NCBI GenBank assembly: GCA_001599595.1
Contig: BCHH01000013.1
Coordinates: 995,848 to 1,023,310, forward strand
Length of the DNA: 27,463 nt
Reading direction: 5' to 3'
From: Beverwykella pulmonaria
Taxonomy: Eukaryota; Ascomycota; Dothideomycetes; Pleosporales; Melanommataceae
Both the position numbers and the translations under genes were made by a program. The first letter of the stretch is position 1; each line of letters opens with the position of its first letter. Shown here in pieces: positions 1 through 9,734 of the stretch. Below the pieces are notes generated by a model. It was not told where the DNA came from and did no database searches. It saw only the letters and a program-made list of their open reading frames with translations.

Positions 1-254
1 CGAGCTCCTTACGCAACGTCTTGTATGATAATTTATCGCACCTGAGATTGTATCCGTAGTATCCGATATTTAATTGAACCTTTATCCTCTGCTACCGATA
101 GCCTCTCGTGACACTACCACGTCCAAATATTCTATGAGATCACAACATCTCCATTTCACGCGCCTCCTATTCAGATCGCGCTTGTTTACAAGACGCCTCC
201 TTGGCCTCCATGCTCATCAGCTTCTCGCTCACTAATAGCTCAAACCTGGGGGGG

Positions 255-360
255 TGTATCACGGTATATCACGTGAATATCACGTGCACCACATGATCTT
301 GGATATCACGTGCACTGTGCGCTTAGTCACATGTCTCGATTAGTCATGGCTAGATATATA
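255..360. promoter_or_regulatory. Cluster of CACGTG/CACATG sites before a TATA-like box
   Basis: Three ATCACGTG sites lie between about 265 and 320, with CACATG variants near 292 and 330. An AT-rich TATATATA stretch follows near 353-361. This order (several RTCACRTG-type bHLH sites, then TATA) resembles a promoter or LTR U3 region. RTCACRTG is the binding motif of Cbf1-like bHLH factors. No gene was recognised downstream, so the role is open. The same arrangement recurs twice near 25.1 and 25.6 kb. Confidence 0.35.
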
Positions 361-1984
361 TGCTCGTCGATTTCCATAGCTTCTAAATCAACTCAGTCCC
401 TGATTTATCTCGTCCATATTACGTGACCGCGCACTGCGATATTTATGCAGAGGTCTGAAGCAGCGAATACAGTCGGAATCATTGACTAAGCCTTCGGGTG
501 GTGTCACATCCGAGAGAGAAAAAGAAAAAACGCAAAACCGAGTTCCGATCGTAAATGTTCGAGTGTATCATGGCGACGCCAATTCAGTCTTTGAGCGAAG
601 TGTTTTGGAAGTCCCTTCCTTGAGTCCGGTGTCACACAATTTTGGGAGGGGTTTTTGGGGGTTTTAGGAGCCCTAAAGTAATTGTATTTTCTCTACATCC
701 TTTTCTCGGAGTTTCATGGAAATTGATTGGAGTCCTGGCGTCTCAAGAGTTACTCTATCTTCTATGACCTAGAGTTATGGCAGTCTTAAGGGTTACAATA
801 TTCTCTTCCTATTATTTCCTTCGGGTTGGAATATGGATAAATTTTAGGTGCTTCAGGAGCTCCGGGTACATTTGGTATGATCGATGGGTGATGGACGAAA
901 ATGCCCCTAGTTCTTTCTCGTCTTTTTTTTATTCTTCTCGGAACAATGCGCGGTCTGGCTGGAGTCTCAGGTTTGGCGTTACCGGGTTTTTAACATAATT
1001 GATGACTGATGGGTATCATACCACAATGTGTCGCTGTGCTTTGTTCCGAGCACTCGATATCTCAAGAGGCTGCACATCCATGGACACTATGATGTTCCAT
1101 TCTCTGCCTATAACGCACGATACAAACGCCTCCATAGAGTCCTTTCACCTCCCCTCCCTTTCCCTCTTCTCAATTCTCCCTCCTACTGTACCCACTTGGG
1201 GGCAGGAAGTATGCTAGTTGGACAGAAGAACCCCATCTAGTAGCTCTGATAGGAACAGCTCGGTGGTAGAATTACGCTTCTGCGCCTTCTTCATTCCAAA
1301 AGAAAAGTTCTTCTGTCTCCGTAGCTTGCTTCCTTCTTCCCGAGCACCGCTGAACCGTAGAACCCAAAAGGCCCTTTTTGCTATGAACTGAGAAAAGAAA
1401 ACGTGTGCATGATTCTGCCGGGAACCTCTGCCTGTAACAAACTTCTTTCCTTCTACAAAGCATTCGAAGCCAAGTCTCTCATCCCAATCTAGTCTAGTGC
1501 CTAGCAGCCTTTTTATCAGATCATCGAACACCCCAGCGTCTGCCGGCTCCGGCCGATATCGCACGACCCCGCACGCCAATGGTGATGTGGTCTGATATCA
1601 GACCATCGCCGAACCATCTCCGGCAACGAAGCTAGATTGGAGAGAGAAAATTTCGTGGTACTGTTGGGTGATGTGGTACGAGAGTGGAACGGGTTGGGTT
1701 GGGTTGAACGCGTGGTAGTGGATGCACATACCTTTTGCATTTGGTACGGATGTACGAAAGTACGATAGTAAATGTTACGCATGAGTTTGCGTAAGCTCTG
1801 AGGTGGTTGTACGATTGGATACAGAGTTGACGAGTTGAGGAAACGAGTTTTTAGCAGAAAATGTGAGGCGTTGTATATCAAGTCTAATAATGCACATAGG
1901 AAAAGTTGCCTTGTCAATCTATATCCCTAGCGAGACTACATCTTCCCACATCTGAGGAGAATAACAAAGGGGTCTTTGGGAGGT

Positions 1985-2012
1985 TGTAAAAGGTAGGCTA
2001 GCAGACGCAGTA
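1985..2012 (+). repeat. Short repeat, copy A
   Basis: This 28-bp stretch begins TGTAAAAGGTAGGCT and ends GCAGTA. It matches copy B (2447-2474) at 24 of 28 positions. The preceding 30 bp (gaggagaat, then a G-rich run) also resemble the flank of copy B. Confidence 0.5.
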
Positions 2013-2446
2013 GTATTCAGTGGCGTACAATTGATCCTTTGCCCTGTATCTCAATCTGCAAACCATCCTAGTCATTCCCTTCGAACGAGGAGCATGCAGT
2101 AAATGAATCGGACTTTATTCGTTCCATTACCGTTATAAGTACCATTCGCATCATAACGCCATTCCATATGCTTTTATTATGTCGCATGAAAGAAGAATTC
2201 AACTCTTAGCTTGACACTGTTACCCATAGGAGCTCTGGTGACCCTGATCTTTCCTCACATTGTAACTTCCAAGTGGGCAACTCGGATGGTTGGTAAAGAC
2301 CTCTGTCAGATACTACCTCAATTCCATGTATCGTCGAACGACCTCAATGTCGCCAGTGCGGCTTTTCCGGGCAAAATGATTGCTGTAGACGATATGTACC
2401 ACATGTTCCCACGGCAGGGTTGCGTCAGAGAGGATCCTTAGGGGGG

Positions 2447-2509
2447 TGTAAAAGGTATGCTGGCAGATACAGTAAGATTTGAGTGGAGCAAATCTAACCC
2501 TACTGTATC
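2447..2509 (+). repeat. Short repeat, copy B, with an imperfect hairpin
   Basis: Begins TGTAAAAGGTATGCTGGCAG. From 2466 to 2509 it folds back on itself: GATACAGTA plus AGATTTG on the left pairs with CAAATCT plus TACTGTATC on the right, around a short centre and a few unpaired bases. It matches the copy inside the hapX intron at 26 of 28 bases. It could be a miniature inverted-repeat element or a foldback remnant. Confidence 0.55.
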
Positions 2510-2693
2510 GCCTCTCGTCCACGTATCGTCGTGGACATGCAGCATGTTCCCACGTTTGAGGAGAATGTCAGGATCGTTAGGCCGGATTCAGGCCGAGGAC
2601 AAGAAGGCCTGGGTGTTCGATATCAATCTTTCTAGCCCTTGCTTGAGATCGGGGGTTCCTGCAATTTTATTCGCAGGTAGGAACACATAACAC

Positions 2694-4673
2694 TTATCGA
2701 GTTGATGTCTCTTGTGCAATTCGAACGAGATCCACATTCGGCCCATCAGACTGTCGCGGCATGAGGGGGGTCATGCTCTGTTGTAGCGTTGCTATTACAC
2801 CAGCCGTATCGAGCTCTAGAGCACTGTACTTTCTTTGGGGCTCTAAAGTAGGCAATGTGTCTCGTCTAGTTGTATGCGGCGGTACAGGGTTGAGATTGCT
2901 GATCCAGTCCATCTTGTCGGGGTCCATGGGCACACGGCCGTCAAATAGCTTAAATGCGTCGCTGCAGCCGATAGATTGTCTCGGAAAATTTGAATCAGGC
3001 ACAGGTGAGTTATCATTCCGTGGCGCAAGAGGATCGATACCGCTACCGATGCTGGCCGTCCGTGACGATGGTGATGATAACCTATGATCAATATCAACAC
3101 CTCTAATCTGGGCGACCCTTTGACACCAAGCTCTTTGGCGTGGATTTATCTGACAGTCATCGCAAGTTCCAGGGCCGGTTGTAGAACAGTCGCTTGAAGG
3201 GGTTTTCGCTGGACGGTTCCAATCGCGAGGAGGAAGAGTGACTTGGTCGACGTTTCTCTGCATCTCTTGGAAAGTCTGTAGCGAGTCATCCTTGCAGAGG
3301 CAGTTAGATTCGTCTGTGCAGAAACCACATCTAGAGTCAGATTCATTGGATTGAGTCATGAAGGCAATGGATGGACGGGTATCGAGACGAGGTCTCTTGG
3401 TTGAGAACTGGGCAGTGAAGTCTATCTCGCGTTCGGCGAACACAGATGCTGAATCCATCGGGGGGGTATGCATGCCCTTCATGGGTGATGCAACGGTGCG
3501 CGGCAGTGGAATAAGAGGAACCGCAGCCATGAAATTGTTGGTAGGAGTGGAGATCTTGGTTATCTCCTCTATGCATGGGCACTCTCCGTTGTCTTTGCAG
3601 TTGCCGCATCCAATGTCGATGGGTTTGGGCGTGCTGTAGCTCGTAAAGGATGAGATAGACCCGCGTGGAGAGTCCTGGCGAGAGGGTGGCAGGGTAGCGG
3701 GAAAGAAAGGTCCATATGCACTGATGGAGCCACCTCGGGCTTTCAGCTGCTGCATGAGTTGTGAGACTTGTATCTCGGCATGACTGGCACGTTCTTTCCA
3801 GTAGTCGCGTTCCGATGCAGTTCTTTTCCCTGTCTCTTGTAGCTGAGCAACAAGTGCATCCTTTTCACATAGCAGTATGTCCCTCTGATTCAGCTCTGCG
3901 ATCTTATCGCCCAACTCTTTGCGGTGCTTCTGTTCTGTCGTGTCTACCTGAGCCTGCAGCTCGGACACCTTTGCCGCCTTCCTCGCGCGAAATGCCCGCT
4001 GTGATTCTCGATTCTGGGCCTTGCGCTTTGAAGCTGGCTCGTCGGTCGCGGGCTTTCGCCCAGGCTTCGGTCGCGGCGGGATCAAAAAGTTCCCACTTGT
4101 GGGACCGCCTCCCATCGGGGAGGGGTTGGCATAGTCGTTCGTCGGTGAGGAAGCCGTGGCAATGGTCTTTGAGATGGTGTTGGTAGTTATCGGCGTCGGC
4201 ACGAGTGCTGGTGGGTGTTAGTGCGAGTCCTGCAGGGTCGAGCTGGGTGAGCGGAAGCGTGGCCGTAGTGGACCGCCCACCAAGCATCACAAAGGGACAT
4301 TGCGCAAGAAGTGTGAAGGAGTGTCTCACGTCCGAGGAGATTGGTTAGCGTGTTACGCAAATTCAGGCGGAGGGCAAAGGTATCGATTTGCCCTACTAAG
4401 CCCTACTGTATCTGCCAGCAGAACTTTTACACCCAAATATTTGCCGACACACACCCGCTATTCTCCTTGGGCGTGACACAGGTAGATAGTATTGTGAGGA
4501 AGCGCAGCTGCTGCGATTGTGCTTTGAGGCACAAAGGAACCGCGGGGTAACTGACCTCGAGAACTGGATGGGCGGGGCGACGGTTGAGACGGTTCTGTGG
4601 GCGATGAGGATGTGTGTGTAGGTGTACCATTGCTGGAGCCGGAAGAGGGCGACGTGAGCGTCTCGTCGGACAT
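2694..4673 (-). CDS. hapX: HapX-type bZIP iron regulator
   Basis: CCAAT-binding-complex-associated bZIP factor that senses iron: in aspergilli HapX represses iron-consuming pathways during starvation and aids detoxification in excess. Two exons, 4673-4556 and 4207-2694, about 543 residues. The 348-nt intron has donor GTCAGT, branch ACTAAC and acceptor CCAG, and the phases agree, so the first downstream GTG is not the start. Seen in order: a Ser/Thr/Pro-rich N-terminus; Hap4-type CBC-binding motif IPPRPKPGRKPATD near residues 81-95; basic region KRKAQNRESQRAFRARK near 100-116, with the bZIP core N-R-x-x-Q-x-x-F-R; a coiled coil to about 195; then Cys-rich regions CGNCKDNGECPC (about 240), CGFCTDESNCLC (about 332) and GTCDDC...WC (about 386). 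A lone CSDAFK further on may correspond to CRR-D. Length is close to Aspergillus HapX. The start is inferred from the exon-1 ATG. Confidence 0.92.
4404..4431 (-). repeat. Short repeat, copy C, inside the hapX intron
   Basis: Read on the minus strand, it matches copy B with 2 differences in 28 positions. Next to it, AGGGCAAA at 4371-4378 and TTTGCCCT at 4387-4394 form an 8-bp stem, comparable to the ATTTG/CAAAT stem beside copy B. It lies within the unusually long 348-nt first intron of hapX, so an insertion may explain the intron's size. Confidence 0.55.
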
Positions 4674-4712
4674 CGTGCTGGTGGTGAATGGAAAACGAAG
4701 GTGTAGCCAGTC

Positions 4713-4736
4713 TTATCAGATCCCAAGTTATCAGAT
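4713..4736 (-). promoter_or_regulatory. Two SreA/Fep1-type GATA sites upstream of hapX
   Basis: TTATCAGAT occurs at 4713-4721 and again at 4728-4736. On the hapX strand both read ATCTGATAA, exactly the ATCWGATAA consensus of fungal siderophore-type GATA repressors (SreA, SRE, Urbs1, Fep1). They lie about 40-63 bp upstream of the hapX ATG. In aspergilli SreA represses hapX when iron is sufficient, so the sites fit the expected control. Their closeness to the ATG suggests a position in the 5' UTR or at the transcription start. Confidence 0.65.
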
Positions 4737-5955
4737 CATCTTCCCCCGAGAATCGGACGAGATCCACTGATTTTAAGCTAGGGTGGGTTTAGCGTATCTT
4801 GGCGTTCCTTGGCACCACGCTCTTGTCTTTTGGACTTTGTTTGTGCTGATGAATGTGATCAAATTTGAAATTGCAATAAGGTCGGGCTCTTGCTTTATGT
4901 AACCTTGGAAGAGCGATTGTTCGAGTTTCAGCTACATTTCTTCCGAAGAGAGAATCTATCATCGATTCGAGTTGGCCCCCTGCATATTCGTACAACCATG
5001 GACAACATCTGCTCATAGCGCTGTTAAACAGCTCAGCCACGCCCCTGTTCACCTTTACCCCCTTTATGCTCTTCATTTCGAACACCGTTGCTTCCTCCCA
5101 CAGAGCGCTATCCAATATAATGGCAACACGGGCTCATCGGTGGACGTCTCTTGATGGTCACCCGTGCCAATTCAAATCTCTTGTCGAGTCTAGCACCCAC
5201 GTTCCAATCACCATCATCAGGTTCTGGATCGTGCACATCCACGGCCGCAGCTGAGGAGGTCGACGGCTAATCCGCTCGATGGGCTCGTACCATGCTTACA
5301 TTGCCTATACGAAGTTTCGAATTGGGCCGTTCGAACGCTTCAGTTGCTACCTCCAACTAGACAGTATGCGAATACTACGGTTGCATATATTACTAGGGTC
5401 GACTCCCCATCCAACATTTTCCACATGATATACACTTGTGTAATGGCAGTAGGAGCCCACTTGTGTTTTAGAGCTGGACTACCGTACGCACGAAAAGCGA
5501 CTTCAACACCAGGAGTCTCATAGACAAGCTATCCAGGGCTTCAAAAGGCAAAAGATCCACACGCCTATGATCCCGGCTCGAATTTGCTTCCAAGTCAAGT
5601 CTATGAGATTGACGTATCGTAGACGATACTAGAAACTCTTAGGGTCCGATCGCTAGATCTCGGAAGAGTGAGACAGTCGAGTATTCGCGAGCATATATAA
5701 TGTCCTGCCTGCCTCGTCCTGGGATGAAATTTATCCAGACCATCACCAGCGCCAAACAAAGACCTCAGCAAAGCTACAAATTTTTCAGGTTGGCATGCTT
5801 CCATCTCCCTTATGCAGCCCAACTGGAGTCGGACCTGAACTCCGGGTCGGGTTAATCTTTTCATTCCTCTAAATGACCACTACCTAATTGGTTGATGTAG
5901 ATTCAATAGCTTGCCTTCTTCCACCATGGTCTCTGTGGTTATCTCCTTAGTTTGG

Positions 5956-6043
5956 CCTCTCTTTCCTCATTTCCTCTTCTCCTCCCTCTCATTCCTCTTT
6001 CGTCTTTCACCTTTCTTCTTCCTGCTTTCCGCTTTCCTCCTTT
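5956..6043 (+). repeat. Pyrimidine-rich low-complexity tract
   Basis: About 88 bp made almost entirely of C and T, mainly TTCCTC and CTTTC units. Only a few purines interrupt it. Such tracts are common in fungal promoters and can adopt triplex structure, but no gene start follows closely. Confidence 0.6.
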
Positions 6044-6266
6044 AATAGGAAGATTTGCAGTATTCCTCCTTTGCATCTGTCTTTGCATTCGTCTTTCTGC
6101 CTATACATGTTAATTAGATACCTTCCACTTTCTCACGAGCCCTTTTAGGATAGTGTTTTCTACTTAAAGAAGAGTGGCACCTCATTGTACATCGCAAGTA
6201 GCCATCGCGCTTCAGTACCTCAACTTTGTGGATGGTGTATTCGTCTTGTGGAGGCTAATGTGTTAG

Positions 6267-6315
6267 TTAGTCTAGGTTTTTTTGTGTAAGAGGAACACAA
6301 AAAAACCTAGACTAA
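6267..6315. repeat. Perfect 21-bp inverted repeat with 7-nt loop
   Basis: The left arm (6267-6287) starts TTAGTCTAGG, continues with seven T and ends GTGT. The right arm (6295-6315) is its exact reverse complement, ending CCTAGACTAA. The loop is AAGAGGA. No gene start, stop or intron coincides with it. It may be a foldback or MITE remnant or a transcribed hairpin. Confidence 0.8.
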
Positions 6316-6755
6316 GGAAGTTTTGGAACGACGGTGTACCACTTCAGAATACTGTATCCGTCTCTCGGTGCGGCGGAGACTCATATGGCACGTTAGTGGT
6401 GTCTAATGAATTTAATGCTACAAATTGATATGGTGCATCCTGGGGGATTGACATCATGCGTGCGTGGAGGAACCATGCTGTTTCATACATAAATCTTTTG
6501 GAACAATTTTCAAAGAACACTATAATGCATAAGACTCTTACAAGATTATAGCCCCTTGTGCATGTCGTTGACATAGTGTGACCAAGCCTCGTCTCCGGGC
6601 GTAGCTTCCATCATGCAGGGTGTGAGAAGATCCCCACGTTCTGGGGCTGAGCCAGGCATCTAGATCTTCGTCCCTCTCTGCCATGGTATCTCTCAGATCA
6701 TCATTTACCTCATCTCCCATCTCTCCATCTCCCCAAACCCAACGTAGCCCTTGCA

Positions 6756-7673
6756 ATGGCATCTCTTACACCACCCTTTTTACGCCTCCCGCTCGAGCTC
6801 CGCAATCAAATATACGACATCCTATTTCAAGACTTCGCGACAAAATTCATCCAAGACGACCTCAATGTGTCCCTCTCCTACTCCCCAGCCCGCTCCACGC
6901 CAGCGTACCAAGACTCTCCGTACGCAAACCACCAAGATGCTTACCAGCGTCTCCCTCGCTGGCTGCTCACGCACCCACAAATTCTTTCCGAAGGCATGGA
7001 GTGCCTCTACTATGCTGCGCACTGCATATCTTGCTCAGTCAGACCAAAATTAAATCTGCACGCCTGGCACACCCGTTCAGCCATCCGCGCGGGGCCATTA
7101 GTTCAGAATCACCCCCCAGCTCAGCTCATAACGCCAGGCATCCCCCCAAAGCAACTCCTCGCCCTGCAATGGATAAGAAGCTTTCACCTTGGACCCGTGC
7201 CGATGAAAGCATTTGTTAATTTCTTCGGTGGGAGAGAGATTACCCCCGCGGGCCTGTACCTTGTCGGGAATTACATGCTCCGCCCTCTGAAATCCTGGCT
7301 CCGCTCCCATCCAGAGAATTCAGCAAGGTTCATAAAGCTGACGCTTGAGTTACCACAAACCTACCCCGACGTCTTCGAATCGCAGGATTGGCGCGTGGAC
7401 ATAGAGGCGCTCGAGAATTTTGTGAAAGTTGAGAAGGTGCAGATTGTCGTGCTGGAGAATCCTATATTGCAGAGAAGGTGGGGATTAGATTATGCTTGGA
7501 GGGCGAGGGGGGCGGTATTACCTGTTTTAAAGAGGGAAGTTAGGAGGATATGTCAAGGCTTTATGGAGAGTGACGAAGCTGGGTGTACGGCGAAGGAATG
7601 GATGGAGGGAGGAGGGGAGGGAAATGAGGAGAGGGATATAGAGTGGTATTTTGAGGTACGAAGGGGTGTATGA
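6756..7673 (+). CDS. 2EXR/F-box-like domain protein, function unknown
   Basis: Single-exon gene of 305 residues. The N-terminus PFLRLPLELRNQIYDILFQ (residues 6-24) matches the opening motif of the 2EXR/F-box-like families, which are greatly expanded in filamentous ascomycetes. The rest is globular, with DWRVDIEALENFVKVEKVQI near 210-230 resembling the short strand-helix units common in the second half of such proteins. The tail is rich in Gly and Glu (WMEGGGEGNEERD). The first ATG follows a CT-rich leader typical of fungal 5' UTRs. No signal peptide or membrane segment is apparent. Substrate-adaptor function is a guess from the F-box-like motif only. Confidence 0.75.
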   Translation: MASLTPPFLRLPLELRNQIYDILFQDFATKFIQDDLNVSLSYSPARSTPAYQDSPYANHQDAYQRLPRWLLTHPQILSEGMECLYYAAHCISCSVRPKLNLHAWHTRSAIRAGPLVQNHPPAQLITPGIPPKQLLALQWIRSFHLGPVPMKAFVNFFGGREITPAGLYLVGNYMLRPLKSWLRSHPENSARFIKLTLELPQTYPDVFESQDWRVDIEALENFVKVEKVQIVVLENPILQRRWGLDYAWRARGAVLPVLKREVRRICQGFMESDEAGCTAKEWMEGGGEGNEERDIEWYFEVRRGV

Positions 7674-7873
7674 GGGCTCCATTCATTTTCCTGTAGAACA
7701 AAGCAAACCAGATGTAGTGCAAAGCGTTCGATATCTCTTTTATTAGGATATCATAACGAATGCCCTGCAACTCTCTAATCGTATCGACTGAGTCCTAAAC
7801 GCCATGGCTATGCACGAACAAGCACGTATGCTCAACCTATATCATCCCAACACAGCTCAAAGAACGGGCTATT

Positions 7874-9517
7874 CTATCTCCGCCCCCGCCCTGCGCCAGG
7901 CCCTTGTCCAGGCATGCCACCACCACCGCCCATCATCTTCATCATGCTCGCCATATCCATGCCGCCCATTCCTCCCATTCCACCCAGCGCAGACATATCT
8001 GGCATGCCGCCACCGCCACCGAGCATCTTCATCATAGCACCTAGATCTGGCATTCCGCCACCCATGGCATTCGCGCCACCCATGCTCTGCATTCGTTTCT
8101 GCATTGCAGCGAGCTGTTGCTGTTTGTTTCCACCGCCCATGGCGCCCTGTGCTTTTTGCATGTTGGCCATGCCGCCCTTCATCTTCTTGGCCATGCCGGC
8201 CATCATCCGGTGCTGCGTGAGCAATTCCTCAACTTCGCGGACCGAAGTCCCGGAACCGTGCGCTACGCGCGTCATGCGTGTGGGCTGGTCCACGAACATC
8301 TTGCCATCGGACTCGAGTTCTTTCTCTGTCATACTGTCGCAGATGTAGATCATGCGTTTGAGTTTGGTGCCGCCCTCTTCATCGTCCATGCCGCCCATCA
8401 TATTACTTAGCCCGGGAATCATGCCAGCCATTTTGGATAAGGGGCCCATCTTCATGATGTTCGACAGCTGGTCCCGGAGGTCTTTGATTGTGAAAATACC
8501 GGAGGCGAGGTGCTTCATTGTGTCTTTTTGATCTAGCTTGAGGGATTGTACGTGTTCAACAAGGCCGGTGATGTCGCCCATGCCAAGGAGTTTGGAGACG
8601 AAGGGCTGGGGGGCAAAGCGCTCGAGATCGAGCATGTGCTCGCCGGTTCCGATGAAAACAATGGGGGTATGGGTTGCTGCGACGGCGGATATGGCACCAC
8701 CACCCGCAGCCGCACCATCTGTTTTGGTGATAATGATGGCTCCGAAATCTGCGGCCTCCTTGAACGCACGGGACTGGGCTTCTGCTGCTTGTCCGATGGT
8801 GGCATCCAGAACCATAATCGTCTGATCGGGCTGGACCGCATCTTGGATCTGCACCATCTCGTCGAAGAGGTCCTTCTCTTGCCTGTGTCGTCCAGACGTA
8901 TCGACAATGATAATCTCGAACCGCTCTTTCTTGAACTTGTCCACGCCCTCCCTTGCCACTACCACTGGATCGGTTTGTGTATGGCTGCCATAGTATGGAA
9001 TCTTCGCCTTGGTGGCATTCTGCTTGAGCTGGTCGAAGGCACCGGCTCGGAATGTGTCGGCGCAAACAAGGCAGGACTTGAAGCCGCGTGCCGAGTACCA
9101 CCGCGCCAACTTTGTACAACTCGTAGTCTTTCCGGAGCCCTGGAGACCAACAAACATGATAACGTTGGACTTGCCCTTGCGCGGCTTAAAGGGTTCGGCA
9201 TGCGGGTCGACAAGCTTGACGAGTTCATCGAAAACGGTCTTCTGGATTAGCCGTTTCTTGTTGACGCCGGCAGCCAGGTGTTTGAAATCGACAGATCGCT
9301 TTATTGAATTCCGGAGGTTCATGACGAGTTTGACGTTGACATCTGATTCAACGAGGGCGTTGGAGATCTCCTTGATCATGCCTTCGAAGGCCTGGGACTG
9401 TTAGCCACAATTCCTCTTGCGCAGTGGCTGCCCGCTCACCTTCTCGTCGAGGTTCGGCGACCGCGTGAGATCTGACACAGCGGCATTGATGCGCCGACCG
9501 AGATCCTGAAGAACCAT
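7874..9517 (-). CDS. SRP54: Signal recognition particle subunit SRP54
   Basis: GTPase subunit of the cytosolic signal recognition particle. It binds signal peptides and 7S RNA and docks ribosomes at the ER through the SRP receptor. Two exons, 9517-9440 and 9391-7874, giving about 531 residues. The 48-nt intron has donor GTGAGC, branch GCTAAC and acceptor CCCAG, in phase 0. Exon 1 ([20 protein letters not shown]...) is the conserved start of the N domain. Seen: P-loop GLQGSGKTT (108-116), the [13 protein letters not shown] block (137 onward), DTSGRH (190-195), TKTDG (248-252), then the Met-rich M domain with its MIPG segment. The C-terminus is low complexity, with repeated MxxMMKMxGGGGGMP units, as in other fungal SRP54. 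Divergent from RRP15; the starts are 217 bp apart. Confidence 0.97.
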
Positions 9518-9734
9518 GGCGGGGCTTGTGTACGGGGGGTCTGGGGGTTTCTTAGGGAATGTGTGATGGCGACCGTGCCGATGTGACTATGGTGTCGAAG
9601 TGTGCGGTGGGAGGTGTGGGGAATTTAGGGTGGGGCGGAACTCTTGGCGTCGGTGAAATGTCCGCCGATGGACAACTTTTTTCTGCCGCTTCCATTGACC
9701 ACGACGGCACCCATTCGAAAAGAATACTCACGCA

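Larger units (their letters stand above)
1..2690. other. Gene-poor region, no recognised gene
   Basis: Six-frame reading gives only short open stretches (at most about 130 codons) without a family motif or a convincing splice join. The region holds a CACGTG cluster with a TATA-like box near 255-360, a TTATCAGAT site at 1513-1521, a 16-bp palindrome at 1589-1604, and short diverged repeats between about 1930 and 2570. The 2450-2690 part is probably the 3' flank of hapX. A minus-strand open stretch at 1214-1579 (about 120 codons) has no motif I recognise, and I do not call it a gene. Confidence 0.5.
4680..6755. other. Intergenic region between hapX and the 2EXR gene
   Basis: No recognised gene. 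Its left end is the hapX promoter. A minus-strand open stretch at 4789-5115 shows no known motif and lacks an upstream start without alternative codons. The region also holds a homopyrimidine-rich tract (5956-6043) and a perfect inverted repeat (6267-6315). Its right end, from about 6690, is CT-rich and probably the 5' UTR of the next gene. Confidence 0.5.

Noticed and set aside
4200..4202. GTG as the hapX start codon
   Set aside because: A splice acceptor six bases upstream and an in-phase exon 1 with ATG at 4673 give a complete protein start, so the alternative codon is unnecessary.
6538..6762. 74-codon minus-strand frame opposite the 2EXR gene leader
   Set aside because: It lies over the CT-rich leader of the plus-strand gene; its acidic composition mirrors that leader.
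7914..8348. 144-codon Met/Pro/Ile-rich plus-strand frame
   Set aside because: It is antisense to the Met/Gly-rich M-domain tail of SRP54; the hydrophobic look comes from the complementary codons.
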